Below are positions 11,685 through 18,950 of a stretch of DNA of 64,000 bases, piece by piece. This DNA is from Candidatus Binatia bacterium (GTDB lineage: Bacteria > Vulcanimicrobiota > Vulcanimicrobiia > Vulcanimicrobiales > Vulcanimicrobiaceae). The first letter of the stretch is position 1, and the number at the start of each line of letters is the position of its first letter. The translations under genes and the position numbers were made by a program. The notes below the pieces were generated by a model. That model was not told the origin of the DNA, made no database searches, and saw nothing but the letters and a program-made list of their open reading frames with translations. The stretch spans positions 1,054,001 through 1,118,000 of the forward strand of contig DATKHY010000007.1 in the NCBI GenBank assembly GCA_035544215.1, read 5' to 3'.

Positions 11685-11814
11685 CTCTGGTGGACGGCAC
11701 GAACGGGCGCCGAAACCGCCGGAAGAGAGGGCCGGCCGCGTAGCGTTAGTTCTACGAACCGGCGAACGGCAGTTCAATAGGGGGTTGCGCGAGTGCGCAA
11801 CCCCTCTGCTTTTA
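11685..11814 (+). ncRNA. Candidate structured small RNA, about 130 nt
   Basis: This intergenic stretch holds no credible reading frame but has nested base pairing. GGTGG (11689-11693) can pair with CCGCC (11716-11720) and CGGC (11695-11698) with GCCG (11709-11712), extended outward by CTCT (11685-11688) with AGAG. A further small hairpin pairs GAAC (11756-11759) with GTTC (11772-11775). A promoter-like pair lies directly upstream and a stem-loop terminator ends it. I compared it by eye with SRP RNA, 6S RNA, tmRNA, RNase P RNA and common riboswitches and found no convincing match. If it is not an independent RNA, it could be the 3' untranslated region of the VKOR-like gene. Confidence 0.45.
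11781..11814 (+). terminator. Rho-independent terminator
   Basis: A perfect 10-bp GC-rich stem, GGGGTTGCGC (11781-11790) with GCGCAACCCC (11795-11804), closes a GAGT loop and is followed by the T-rich tail TCTGCTTTTA. The opposite strand lacks a T run after the hairpin, so it mainly serves plus-strand transcription. Its tail overlaps the rpiB stop codon. Confidence 0.85.
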
Positions 11815-12240
11815 CTCTACGTCGGCGATCATTTGGCGGTAGCTCGGCTCCTCGGTGGGGCGGGAGGCGAACCAGGCCTCGAGCATCTCTTCGGCCAGCG
11901 CGGGACTCGTCGCGCGCAAGCTGAGGCAGAGGACGTTCGCATCGTTCCACTCGCGCGCGCCCGCGGCGGTTGCGGCGTCGCCGCACAGCGCGGCGCGGAC
12001 GCCGGCGACCTTGTTCGCGGCGATGCTGACGCCGGTCCCCGTCCAGCAGCAGAGCACGCCGTATTGCGCGTCGCCGCGCGCCACGGCATGCCCGACCTCG
12101 TGCCCGACGGTCGGCCACGCCTCGGTTCCGCCTGGCGCGAGCGCGCCATACCGCCGTACGTCGTGACCGTGCCCGCGCAGCCACCGGTCGATCGCCTCGG
12201 GAAGCTCGTCCGCCATGTCGCTGCCCAGTGCAATCCGCAT
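11812..12240 (-). CDS. rpiB: RpiB/LacA/LacB-family sugar-phosphate isomerase
   Basis: A 142-residue isomerase interconverting ribose 5-phosphate and ribulose 5-phosphate. The family core GVLCCWTGTGVSIAANKVAG contains the catalytic cysteine region and the phosphate and enediolate-binding loop; the substrate-binding opening MRIALGSDMADELPEAID and the late stretch ALCGDAATAAGAREWNDANV also fit. Typical RpiB has GILICGTG; here the segment is GVLCCWTG, with tryptophan in place of glycine after the cysteine pair, so substrate preference may be shifted. The ATG at 12240 fits family length. It is divergent from the Nudix gene with a gap of about 40 bp. Confidence 0.85.
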   Translation of the reverse strand: MRIALGSDMADELPEAIDRWLRGHGHDVRRYGALAPGGTEAWPTVGHEVGHAVARGDAQYGVLCCWTGTGVSIAANKVAGVRAALCGDAATAAGAREWNDANVLCLSLRATSPALAEEMLEAWFASRPTEEPSYRQMIADVE

Positions 12241-12278
12241 CGAGAGGTTTTCTCCGCGCCTCCGCAGACTCCCAACGC

Positions 12279-13079
12279 GTGAGCCGGGTGCGTCTCGCCG
12301 CGACGGTCATCCTCGCGCGGCCAAGCTTCGAGGTCTATCTGGCGCGACGCAGCACCACCAGCGCCTTCGCGCCCAACGCGTTCGTCTTTCCAGGCGGAAC
12401 GATCGAGCCCGCAGACGCGTCGCCGGCCGCGCAGCAGAGGACGCTCGGGCTCGAACCGGAGCGCGTCGCGCGCGAGTTCCGCGCCGAAATCGCATCCGAT
12501 CTGCATTCTTCGGAGCCGCCGGTCGCACCCGACGCGGCGCGCGCGCTGCTCGTAGCGGCGCTGCGCGAGCTCTTCGAGGAGGCGGGCGTCTTGCTCGCCC
12601 GCACAGCCGCAATGCAGCCGATCGCCGTCGACGCGACCGAATGGGAGCGCATCGGCGCCGAGCGCGTGCGTGTGCGCGGCGGCGAGCTCGCGTTTGCCGA
12701 CTTGCTCGGCGCACACGATTGGTACGCCGACGCGCGCGAGCTGACGCTCTTTTCGCATTGGATCACGCCGCGAAGCGAGCCGCGTCGTTACAACACTCAC
12801 TTCTTCTTCGCCGCCGCTCCGCCGGAGCAGGCCGCGCTGGCCGACGCATTCGAGATGCACGACGGCATCTGGATCGCTCCCCGCGACGCGCTCGCGCGCC
12901 ATCGGCGCGGCGAGATGCATTTGGTCTATCCGACGATAAAACATCTCGAACGACTGAGCGCGTTCGACTCGCTCGAGGCGGCGCTGCGTTTCGCTCGCAG
13001 CAAGCCGATCGTCACGATCATGCCGAACGAGGCGGCAGACGATTTCGCGATTCCGCCGCGGCTCGAGGGCGCGTGGTAA
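12279..13079 (+). CDS. Nudix hydrolase with interrupted Nudix box
   Basis: A 266-residue pyrophosphohydrolase. The fold begins RVRLAATVILAR, followed by the FPGG element (FVFPGGTIEPADA) and, about 45 residues later, the helix part of the Nudix box, ALRELFEEAGVLLA. This long insertion inside the box resembles the NUDT7/NUDT19 group, which cleaves CoA and acyl-CoA; that suggests but does not prove a CoA-type substrate. The GTG at 12279 starts the fold; a GTG four codons on is also possible. Its end overlaps the next gene by 7 nt, so translation is coupled with the MBL-fold hydrolase. Confidence 0.8.
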   Translation: MSRVRLAATVILARPSFEVYLARRSTTSAFAPNAFVFPGGTIEPADASPAAQQRTLGLEPERVAREFRAEIASDLHSSEPPVAPDAARALLVAALRELFEEAGVLLARTAAMQPIAVDATEWERIGAERVRVRGGELAFADLLGAHDWYADARELTLFSHWITPRSEPRRYNTHFFFAAAPPEQAALADAFEMHDGIWIAPRDALARHRRGEMHLVYPTIKHLERLSAFDSLEAALRFARSKPIVTIMPNEAADDFAIPPRLEGAW

Positions 13080-13990
13080 CGCTCGTTCGAGCGCCCAACC
13101 CGTCGGCGATGACGCTGACGGGCACGAACTCCTATGTAGTGGACTGCGGCGACGGCGACGCGCTCGTGATCGACCCGGGCCCGGCGATCCACGCGCACGT
13201 CGAGGCGCTCCTTGCGACGGCCGCGTCGCAGGGGCTAACGATTCGCGCGATCGCGCTTTCGCACGGCCATCCCGACCACGTCGGCGCCGCGCCCGAGCTC
13301 GCCGCCGCGACCGGGGCGCCGGTCTACGCGCATCCGGCGACCCGCGTGCCGCACACGCGCGACATCCCGCTGGAAGGCGAGCTGCGCGTGGGAACGATCG
13401 CGCTGCGCGCGATCGACGCGCCGGGCCACACGTTCGATCACGTCGTCCTCTACCTGCGCGAAGAGCGCAGCCTCTTCACCGGCGACACGATCCTCGGCCA
13501 AGGCACGTCGGTGATCGCGCCGCCGGGGGGCGCGATGCGCCCGTATCAGCGCACGCTCAATCGTCTGGCCGACGAGTTCGGCGACGCGCGCACGATCTAC
13601 GGTGGCCACGGCCCGATCGTGCATGACGCGCAGGCCAAGATCGAGGAATACGCCGAGCACCGGCGCATGCGCGAGGCGCAGATCGTCGACGCGCTGCGCG
13701 CCGGACCCGCGACGATTCCGGACATCGTCCGGCGCGTCTACGGGCCCGAGCGCAGCGTGCTCTGGCCCGCGATGGCGCGGCAGATTCTCGCGCACCTAAT
13801 CGCGCTCGAAGAGGAGGGCAGCGTGCGTGCCGCGCCCGTCGAACGCGCGATGACGCCCGACGAGGCGGCGATGCTCAACCCGCGCATCGAGGACCTGGTC
13901 GGACCGGAAGAAGCGGCGGTCATCGTCGCCGAACTGGGCACCGAGATGCGACTACAGACGCTGCTCGCGTACCGCCTCACGGGGGACTAA
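13073..13990 (+). CDS. Metallo-beta-lactamase-fold hydrolase (LACTB2-like)
   Basis: A 305-residue MBL-fold enzyme. The metal-binding motif is SHGHPDHVGAAPEL (HxHxDH), with later ligands in APGHTFDHVV, LFTGDTILGQGTS and IYGGHGPIV. A C-terminal winged-helix-like extension (EEYAEHRRMREAQIVDAL onward) is typical of LACTB2-type proteins, which hydrolyse single-stranded RNA or thioesters. The GTG start at 13073 overlaps the Nudix gene, indicating one operon. The pairing with a CoA-type Nudix could point to acyl-CoA or thioester clearance, but this is inference. Confidence 0.85.
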   Translation: MVTLVRAPNPSAMTLTGTNSYVVDCGDGDALVIDPGPAIHAHVEALLATAASQGLTIRAIALSHGHPDHVGAAPELAAATGAPVYAHPATRVPHTRDIPLEGELRVGTIALRAIDAPGHTFDHVVLYLREERSLFTGDTILGQGTSVIAPPGGAMRPYQRTLNRLADEFGDARTIYGGHGPIVHDAQAKIEEYAEHRRMREAQIVDALRAGPATIPDIVRRVYGPERSVLWPAMARQILAHLIALEEEGSVRAAPVERAMTPDEAAMLNPRIEDLVGPEEAAVIVAELGTEMRLQTLLAYRLTGD

Positions 13991-13993
13991 ACG

Positions 13994-14596
13994 ATGCGTC
14001 GCCTGATCCTCGCCGTCTCGATCGTCTCGCTAGCGTCCTGCACGCAGTCCGCGGGGCCGGGCCTGCCGCCGTCCGGCACGCCCGCGTTCCAAGGCTGCTA
14101 CCGCATCAAGCAAGCTCCGACGACGGTTAAGGCGACGATCACGTTTTACGGCTGGCCCGACAACTCGCCGCCCGGCAACGGCATCGCGCACGGCGTCATC
14201 CACAAGCACGCCGGCGGCGACGGCACGTACTGCAATCCGACGACGTTCGCGACCGAACACACTAACAACAAACAGATCCCCTACGGCATCAAGATCTACG
14301 TGCCGTTTCTCAAACAGTACTTCATCCGCGAGGATTTGTGCGCCGCATCCGGGCCGCCGACCGGCAGCGGCCAGAACGGTTGCTACAAGCTGTGGTTCGA
14401 TCTCTGGGTCGGCGGCACGGCGAAATCCAAGGCGCACGAAGTCGTGCGCTGCGAGCGGCTACTCACGCCGAGTCAAAAGGTCGACGTGATACTCTATCCG
14501 CGCGAGGGAATGCCGGTCGAACATCCAGGTCCGATCTACCGCAACAGCCCGCCGCCCAACGGCTCGTGTTACGGTAAGAAGCTACTCGACCCTTAA
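13994..14596 (+). CDS. Lipoprotein with possible double-psi beta-barrel (3D/RlpA-like) domain
   Basis: A 200-residue exported lipoprotein: signal MRRLILAVSIVSLASC with lipobox LASC. The mature part begins with a Cys-containing stretch (QGCYRIKQAP) and then has ITFYGWPDNSPPG, IPYGIKIYVPFLKQYFIRED and LWFDLWVGG. The pattern of G-x-x-I-Y-V-P followed by a D-x-W-V-G strand recalls 3D or RlpA-type double-psi barrels of cell-wall enzymes, but the catalytic aspartates are not clearly conserved. Several cysteines (in TYCNPTT, EDLCAAS, QNGCYKL, VVRCERL, GSCYGKK) may form disulfides. It starts 3 nt after the MBL gene stop and overlaps the convergent dehydrogenase by 15 nt. Confidence 0.65.
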   Translation: MRRLILAVSIVSLASCTQSAGPGLPPSGTPAFQGCYRIKQAPTTVKATITFYGWPDNSPPGNGIAHGVIHKHAGGDGTYCNPTTFATEHTNNKQIPYGIKIYVPFLKQYFIREDLCAASGPPTGSGQNGCYKLWFDLWVGGTAKSKAHEVVRCERLLTPSQKVDVILYPREGMPVEHPGPIYRNSPPPNGSCYGKKLLDP

Positions 14597-15595
14597 AACG
14601 ACCTTCCCGAACTGATTCGCCGCCGCCAGGTGCTCGAAGGCTGCGACGACATCGTCCAGGCCGAAGACGCGATCGATAACCGGGCGCAGTCCGTCGCCGA
14701 AGAGTTCGAGCATGCCGGCGAAGTCTTGCGGGCTGCCCATCGACGTGCCCAGCACGCTGACGTGCTTCCAAAACAGCGGAAAGAGCCGGATCGTCGCCTC
14801 GCCGGTCGTGCCGCCATAGATCACGACGCGGCCGCCGGGCCGAATCAGGTCGAGCGCCTTGCGCAGCGTGTCGCCGCCGGACGAATCGACAACGAAGTCG
14901 ATCGCTTCCGAACGCAGCGATTTGTGCCAGTCGGGCGTTGTTTTATAGTTGATGGTGACGTCGGCGCCGAGCGACTTCGCGCGCTCGAGCTTCTCGTCGC
15001 TGCTCGACGTGACGATAACGCGCGCGCCGAGGCGCTTGGCGAACAGCAGCACGAACGTCTGCACGCCGCCGCCCACGCCGGTGATCAGCACCGTCTCGCC
15101 CGGCCGCAGCGCGCCGCGCGTCACGACCGCGCGATATGCGGAGAGTCCGGCGAGCGGAATCGCCGCGGCCTCCTCCGGCGCGAGATGCTGCGGCTTGGGA
15201 TAGACGTTTTCGGCCGGCACGGCGACGTACTGCGCGAACGTGCCCTCGCGCGGCATGCCGAGGATGCTCGAGTGCGCGGCGTCCCACACGCGCGGATCGT
15301 CGCCCCAGTCGATCATCGGATCGATGACGACCTCGTCGCCGACCTCGAGGCCGGCGAAGACGGAGCCGAGCGCGGCGATCTCGCCGGCGCCGTCCGACCC
15401 GAGCGTCACCGGCAGCCGAATCTTCGGATACAGGCCCTGCGTGATGAAAACGTCGCGGCGGTTGAGCGCCGCGGCGCGCACGCGCACGAGCACCTCGCTC
15501 TCGCGCGGCGCCGCGACCTCGATTTCGTCGACCCGCAGATTCTCCGGCCCACCGATGGTGTGCAGCCGGACCGCCCGCATCGTCGCAGCGGTCAT
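14582..15595 (-). CDS. Quinone oxidoreductase-like zinc-type alcohol dehydrogenase (MDR family)
   Basis: A 337-residue medium-chain dehydrogenase/reductase. The N-terminal GroES-like part includes RVRAAALNRRDVFITQGLYP and GSDGAGEIAALGS; the Rossmann part has GETVLITGVGGGVQTFVLLFAKRLGARVIVTS, binding NADPH. The cysteine ligands of the structural zinc in classical ADHs are absent, so it is closer to quinone or enoyl reductases. The ATG at 15595 forms an ATGA overlap with the stop of the TonB receptor, indicating co-translation with it. That coupling is unusual, and the real substrate is unknown. Confidence 0.85.
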   Translation of the reverse strand: MTAATMRAVRLHTIGGPENLRVDEIEVAAPRESEVLVRVRAAALNRRDVFITQGLYPKIRLPVTLGSDGAGEIAALGSVFAGLEVGDEVVIDPMIDWGDDPRVWDAAHSSILGMPREGTFAQYVAVPAENVYPKPQHLAPEEAAAIPLAGLSAYRAVVTRGALRPGETVLITGVGGGVQTFVLLFAKRLGARVIVTSSSDEKLERAKSLGADVTINYKTTPDWHKSLRSEAIDFVVDSSGGDTLRKALDLIRPGGRVVIYGGTTGEATIRLFPLFWKHVSVLGTSMGSPQDFAGMLELFGDGLRPVIDRVFGLDDVVAAFEHLAAANQFGKVVLRVE

Positions 15596-18027
15596 TCGTG
15601 CACGGTGAAGATGAACTTTACCGCTGCCGGCTGGACGAACAGGGCGTCGGTCGGGATGTCGGCCAGATACTGGGTGTTGTTCGTCCCGGCGTAGAGGCCG
15701 CGATACGGGACGCCGGCGTCGTACAGCGTGAACGGGCCGGAGACCGCGTTGAAGATGTTCGTCGCGGCCAGAGTGAAGTCGAGATGTCCGAAGTTCCTCC
15801 CGATCGCCGCGTCGACCAGCGTGTACGACGGCTGGTGCAGCGTGTTGTTCTTGCCGGCGAAGGTAAACGCACTCGACGCGTGCCAGCCGTTGCGCGCCCA
15901 TATGAAAGAGGCGGCCCCCTGCTGCTGAGGGACGCCGAGGAACTGTTGATCGGCGATCAGCGTGCCGCCGGAGGTCGGGTTCGAGACGAACGGCCCCAGC
16001 GCGTACGGGTACGCGACGTTGAGACCGTAGGAAAACGTCGCGGTCAGGTTCAGCCGCGGAAAGAGCTGCTTGTAGCGCGCCTCGGCGCCCTCGTACACCG
16101 CGTTGCCGATGTTGACCGGGATCACGTACGCGAAGCCGAGCGGCGTGTTGCAGAAGCTCTTCGCGCCGCCATCGGGATAATAGTTCTCAATCGTGTCGCG
16201 CAGGTTCGAGCGATAGAAGGAAACGTCGAGGTTCGACGTGCTCGAGAACAGGTGCGAGAAGCCGAGCTCGTACTCGGTCGCGTGCTCCGGCCGCTCCGCC
16301 GGATTGCCATTGGGAACCACGCAGTTGGAGTCTTCCGGCCCGGCGTTGGGATTGGGCGCGAGCTTTCCGTTGACGAGCACCGGCGGGAAGAAATAGCGCT
16401 CGATCAGCAGCGGCGCGCGGAACCCCGTCCCGGCCGAGGCGTGGACGACGCTCGACGAGCCCAGATCCTGGCTGAGGCCGAGGCGCCAGTTCAGCGTGTT
16501 GCCGAACGTCGAATAGTTCGCGTCGTACAGGCCGCCCGAGATGCGCAGGCTCTTGCCGATCTGCTGCGCGCCGCGGAAGAAATACGAAGTGATGCTCTGC
16601 GAGAGGGTGTTCGGGATGCCGAGCCCGGCGAGCGACTCTTGGCGGCTGTAGCCGCCGAAAGCGAACTCGCTTTCGTCGAACGTCCGGCCCCACGACAGGC
16701 CCTCGTTGTAGCGCGTGTCGGAATGGGAGACGTCGTACGGTGATGCCGTGCCGCCCTCGAAGTCGATGTTGTCGCTGTCGGCGTAGAAGTCGGCGAGCAG
16801 CGTCCCCGAGCCGAGCGGCGCGCGCCCGTACGCATCGTATGCGCGGATCGACTGCGCGAACGCCGCGCTCCCCTGACCCACGTGATCGCCGAAGACGGGG
16901 TTAGCGACGCCGTTGGGCGAGCTCGGCGACGGCGAGAACGCGCACGCCGAGCCAGGGCCGCTAAAGACGCACGTCGGATTCCCGGCGATTCCGTTGAGGG
17001 CCGCCGACTCGTCGCGATTATCGCCGAGCGAGAACACGCGAAACCCGAGGTCGGAGCGCTGCGAGAAATTGTAGTCGAGGTTGACGAGCCCGAGCAGCGC
17101 GGAGATCGTGGAGCCGAGGTGCGTGTAGACCGGGCAGTTCGGCGTCTTGGTCGGCGTGGCGGGCCCGCAGTAGATCGGCAGGTTGTTCGCGGGAACTACC
17201 GAGGAATACTGATCGACCTGTCCCGACTGATGAAAGTCATCGCCCGCGACCGCGTAACCCAGCTTGCCGATCGTGCCGGTCGCGTTGAGCCAGCTCTGCG
17301 TCGTGCCATAGGAGCCGACCGAGCCGGAGAAGTTGAGATGATCGTCCAGCGTCGGGCGCAGCGACTCGAAGTTGACCGCGCCGCCGAACGTATTGCTTCC
17401 CTCCGCGTCGGTCGGGCCGAGGCCCTCGCTCACGCTGACCGCATTGAACGCAGGAACGGCGAACTGCGACAGATCGATGTCGCCGGTGTTGCCGTCGTTG
17501 AGTTGCTGACCGTCGAGTGTCACCATCGCCTCGGACGGATCGGGACCGCGCAGCGACACGACGGCGGGCGCCGTCTCCGCGCCCGAATCGGGATGCTGAA
17601 TGACGACCGAGGGAACCTGCTGCAGCGCTTCGAGCACCTGCGTGTAGCCGAGCGCGTCCATCTGAGCGCGCGAAACGTCCATCGTCGGTATCACGTTGCG
17701 GTCGAGCGTGAAGCCGCCGTTGACCGTCACCTGACCGATCGTGCGCAACTTCGGCGTGTCGGCCGGCTCGAGCACGACGTCGACGCGCGAGCCGTCGTGA
17801 AGCGCCCCCGTGTTCACGGTGACCGTGACGTAACCCGGCGCCGATACCGTGAGGTCGTAGCGGCCCGCGGGCAGCTGCACCGAGAAGTTCCCCTTCGCGT
17901 CGGTAGCCAGCGTCGCGCTCGCCGGCCCACGCAGCGTCACGCGCGCGTGCGCGACCGGCGCGCCGGTCGGCGTGTGAACGTTTCCGCCCACCAGACAGCA
18001 CACGGCGGCGGCAAGCATGGGCAGCAT
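15592..18027 (-). CDS. TonB-dependent receptor with carboxypeptidase-regulatory-like domain (receptor 1)
   Basis: An 811-residue outer-membrane receptor. After a short hydrophobic leader comes a carboxypeptidase-regulatory-like beta-sandwich (about 12-85, GGNVHTPTGAPVAHARVTLR then GRYDLTVSAPGYVTVTV), then a plug domain (about 105-225, with LEALQQVPSV, VSLRGPDPSEAMVTLDGQQL) and a C-terminal beta-barrel ending in KFIFTVHE. It should import a bulky ligand in a TonB-driven way. The leader lacks a basic n-region, and an in-frame stop lies just upstream of the ATG, so the start cannot be extended. It is coupled to an MDR dehydrogenase downstream. No TonB/ExbBD gene is in the window. Confidence 0.9.
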   Translation of the reverse strand: MLPMLAAAVCCLVGGNVHTPTGAPVAHARVTLRGPASATLATDAKGNFSVQLPAGRYDLTVSAPGYVTVTVNTGALHDGSRVDVVLEPADTPKLRTIGQVTVNGGFTLDRNVIPTMDVSRAQMDALGYTQVLEALQQVPSVVIQHPDSGAETAPAVVSLRGPDPSEAMVTLDGQQLNDGNTGDIDLSQFAVPAFNAVSVSEGLGPTDAEGSNTFGGAVNFESLRPTLDDHLNFSGSVGSYGTTQSWLNATGTIGKLGYAVAGDDFHQSGQVDQYSSVVPANNLPIYCGPATPTKTPNCPVYTHLGSTISALLGLVNLDYNFSQRSDLGFRVFSLGDNRDESAALNGIAGNPTCVFSGPGSACAFSPSPSSPNGVANPVFGDHVGQGSAAFAQSIRAYDAYGRAPLGSGTLLADFYADSDNIDFEGGTASPYDVSHSDTRYNEGLSWGRTFDESEFAFGGYSRQESLAGLGIPNTLSQSITSYFFRGAQQIGKSLRISGGLYDANYSTFGNTLNWRLGLSQDLGSSSVVHASAGTGFRAPLLIERYFFPPVLVNGKLAPNPNAGPEDSNCVVPNGNPAERPEHATEYELGFSHLFSSTSNLDVSFYRSNLRDTIENYYPDGGAKSFCNTPLGFAYVIPVNIGNAVYEGAEARYKQLFPRLNLTATFSYGLNVAYPYALGPFVSNPTSGGTLIADQQFLGVPQQQGAASFIWARNGWHASSAFTFAGKNNTLHQPSYTLVDAAIGRNFGHLDFTLAATNIFNAVSGPFTLYDAGVPYRGLYAGTNNTQYLADIPTDALFVQPAAVKFIFTVHE

Positions 18028-18095
18028 TCCGCATCAGCTTCGCGTATCGCGCCCGACCAGGCCTTCCAACGCAACCCGACGTAGAACGCCTTGTC

Positions 18096-18350
18096 ATGAA
18101 CAACCGAGCGAGGACTCTCCGCGCACTCTTTCGCGGCATCGCCCGCGTGCAGCAGACGTTTTCGATCGAGATCGGACCCTTGCGCGCGAGCGGCGTGCCG
18201 GCGATCCTGCTGGGCGTGACGGGCATCATCCTCGCAAGCGGCGTTACCGTCGCGCTATCCAAGGGAGCAACGCGCCTTCCGGAGACGCTGGGCGAGGCGC
18301 GCGGCCTGGCCGACGCGCTGAACGCGGGCTCGCCGCGACTAAAGTCGTGA
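18096..18350 (+). CDS. Small single-pass membrane protein upstream of bolA
   Basis: An 84-residue protein with a basic N-terminus (MNNRARTLRALFRGIARVQQ) and one strong hydrophobic helix (about 32-54, GVPAILLGVTGIILASGVTV). No family is recognised. The stop overlaps the GTG start of bolA in a GTGA arrangement, so it is the first gene of the BolA/glutaredoxin/sulfurtransferase operon. Its first bases lie 68 bp from the divergent TonB receptor. A membrane-anchoring or sensing role is speculation. Confidence 0.6.
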   Translation: MNNRARTLRALFRGIARVQQTFSIEIGPLRASGVPAILLGVTGIILASGVTVALSKGATRLPETLGEARGLADALNAGSPRLKS

Positions 18351-18583
18351 TCGACAACGACGCCTTGGAGCGGCTGATTCGCGCCCAGCTGCCCGACGCC
18401 GAGGTCGGCATCTTCGACCGCACCGGGACGATGGATCACTTCAACCTGACCGTGCGCTCGCATGCGTTCAAGGGAAAGACGCTGATCGAACAGCATCAGC
18501 TCGTCTACGGCGCGCTGAAACCCGCGCTCAAAGACGGGCGCGTTCATGCCGTCGAACTCAAAACGATCGTCGCAGAGCAATAA
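18347..18583 (+). CDS. bolA: BolA-family protein
   Basis: A 78-residue protein. The BolA fold is recognised by LERLIRAQLPDAEVGIFDRT, the MDHFNLTVRSHAFKGKT segment and the closing LIEQHQLVYGALKP. BolA proteins bind [2Fe-2S] clusters together with monothiol glutaredoxins via a conserved histidine in the RSHAF/EQHQ region, and they influence morphology and stress response. The GTG at 18347 is set by coupling with the upstream small gene. The next gene is a monothiol glutaredoxin, exactly the expected partner, which strengthens both calls. Confidence 0.9.
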   Translation: MIDNDALERLIRAQLPDAEVGIFDRTGTMDHFNLTVRSHAFKGKTLIEQHQLVYGALKPALKDGRVHAVELKTIVAEQ

Positions 18584-18593
18584 AGGAGCAAGA

Positions 18594-18950
18594 ATGTCGA
18601 ACGAATTGAAGGACGAGATCGCCCAGGAGATCGCAGCGAATGCGATCCTCGTCTACGGTAAGGGCACGAAGACCGCGCCGCGCTGCGGCTTCACTCTCGA
18701 GACGATCGAGTTCTTCGACCGGTTCGGCTATCCGTTCGAGGTCATCGACGTGCTCGAGAACGTGCGCAAGCGCGAGGCCCTCGCGGAGATGACGAACTGG
18801 CCGACGCTGCCGAAGGTCTTCATCGCCGGCACGTTTTACGGCGACACCGACATCCTCGGACCGATGGCAGAGAGTGGCGAGCTGCAGACCAAACTCGCGG
18901 AAGCCTTCGGCACTACGGCGCCGGCGAAGCAAACCATCAACTTGCGCTAG
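18594..18950 (+). CDS. grxD: Monothiol glutaredoxin (Grx4 type)
   Basis: A 118-residue glutaredoxin that carries or delivers [2Fe-2S] clusters. The family core KGTKTAPRCGFTLETIEFF contains the active-site motif CGFT in place of the common CGFS; WPTLPKVFIAGTFYGDTDI is the conserved glutathione-binding region. A clear AAAGGAG ribosome site precedes the ATG at 18594. It follows bolA by 10 nt and overlaps the sulfurtransferase start by 1 nt. The Ser to Thr change in the motif is conservative but uncommon. It is likely in the cytosol, handling clusters together with BolA. Confidence 0.92.
   Translation: MSNELKDEIAQEIAANAILVYGKGTKTAPRCGFTLETIEFFDRFGYPFEVIDVLENVRKREALAEMTNWPTLPKVFIAGTFYGDTDILGPMAESGELQTKLAEAFGTTAPAKQTINLR

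Noticed and set aside
11716-11737. Resemblance to the SRP RNA apical loop (CCGGAAG followed by GAGGGCC)
   Set aside because: The conserved AGCAG segment and asymmetric loop of SRP RNA are absent.
16882-18084. 400-residue plus-strand reading frame
   Set aside because: It is antisense to the TonB receptor and has no family features.
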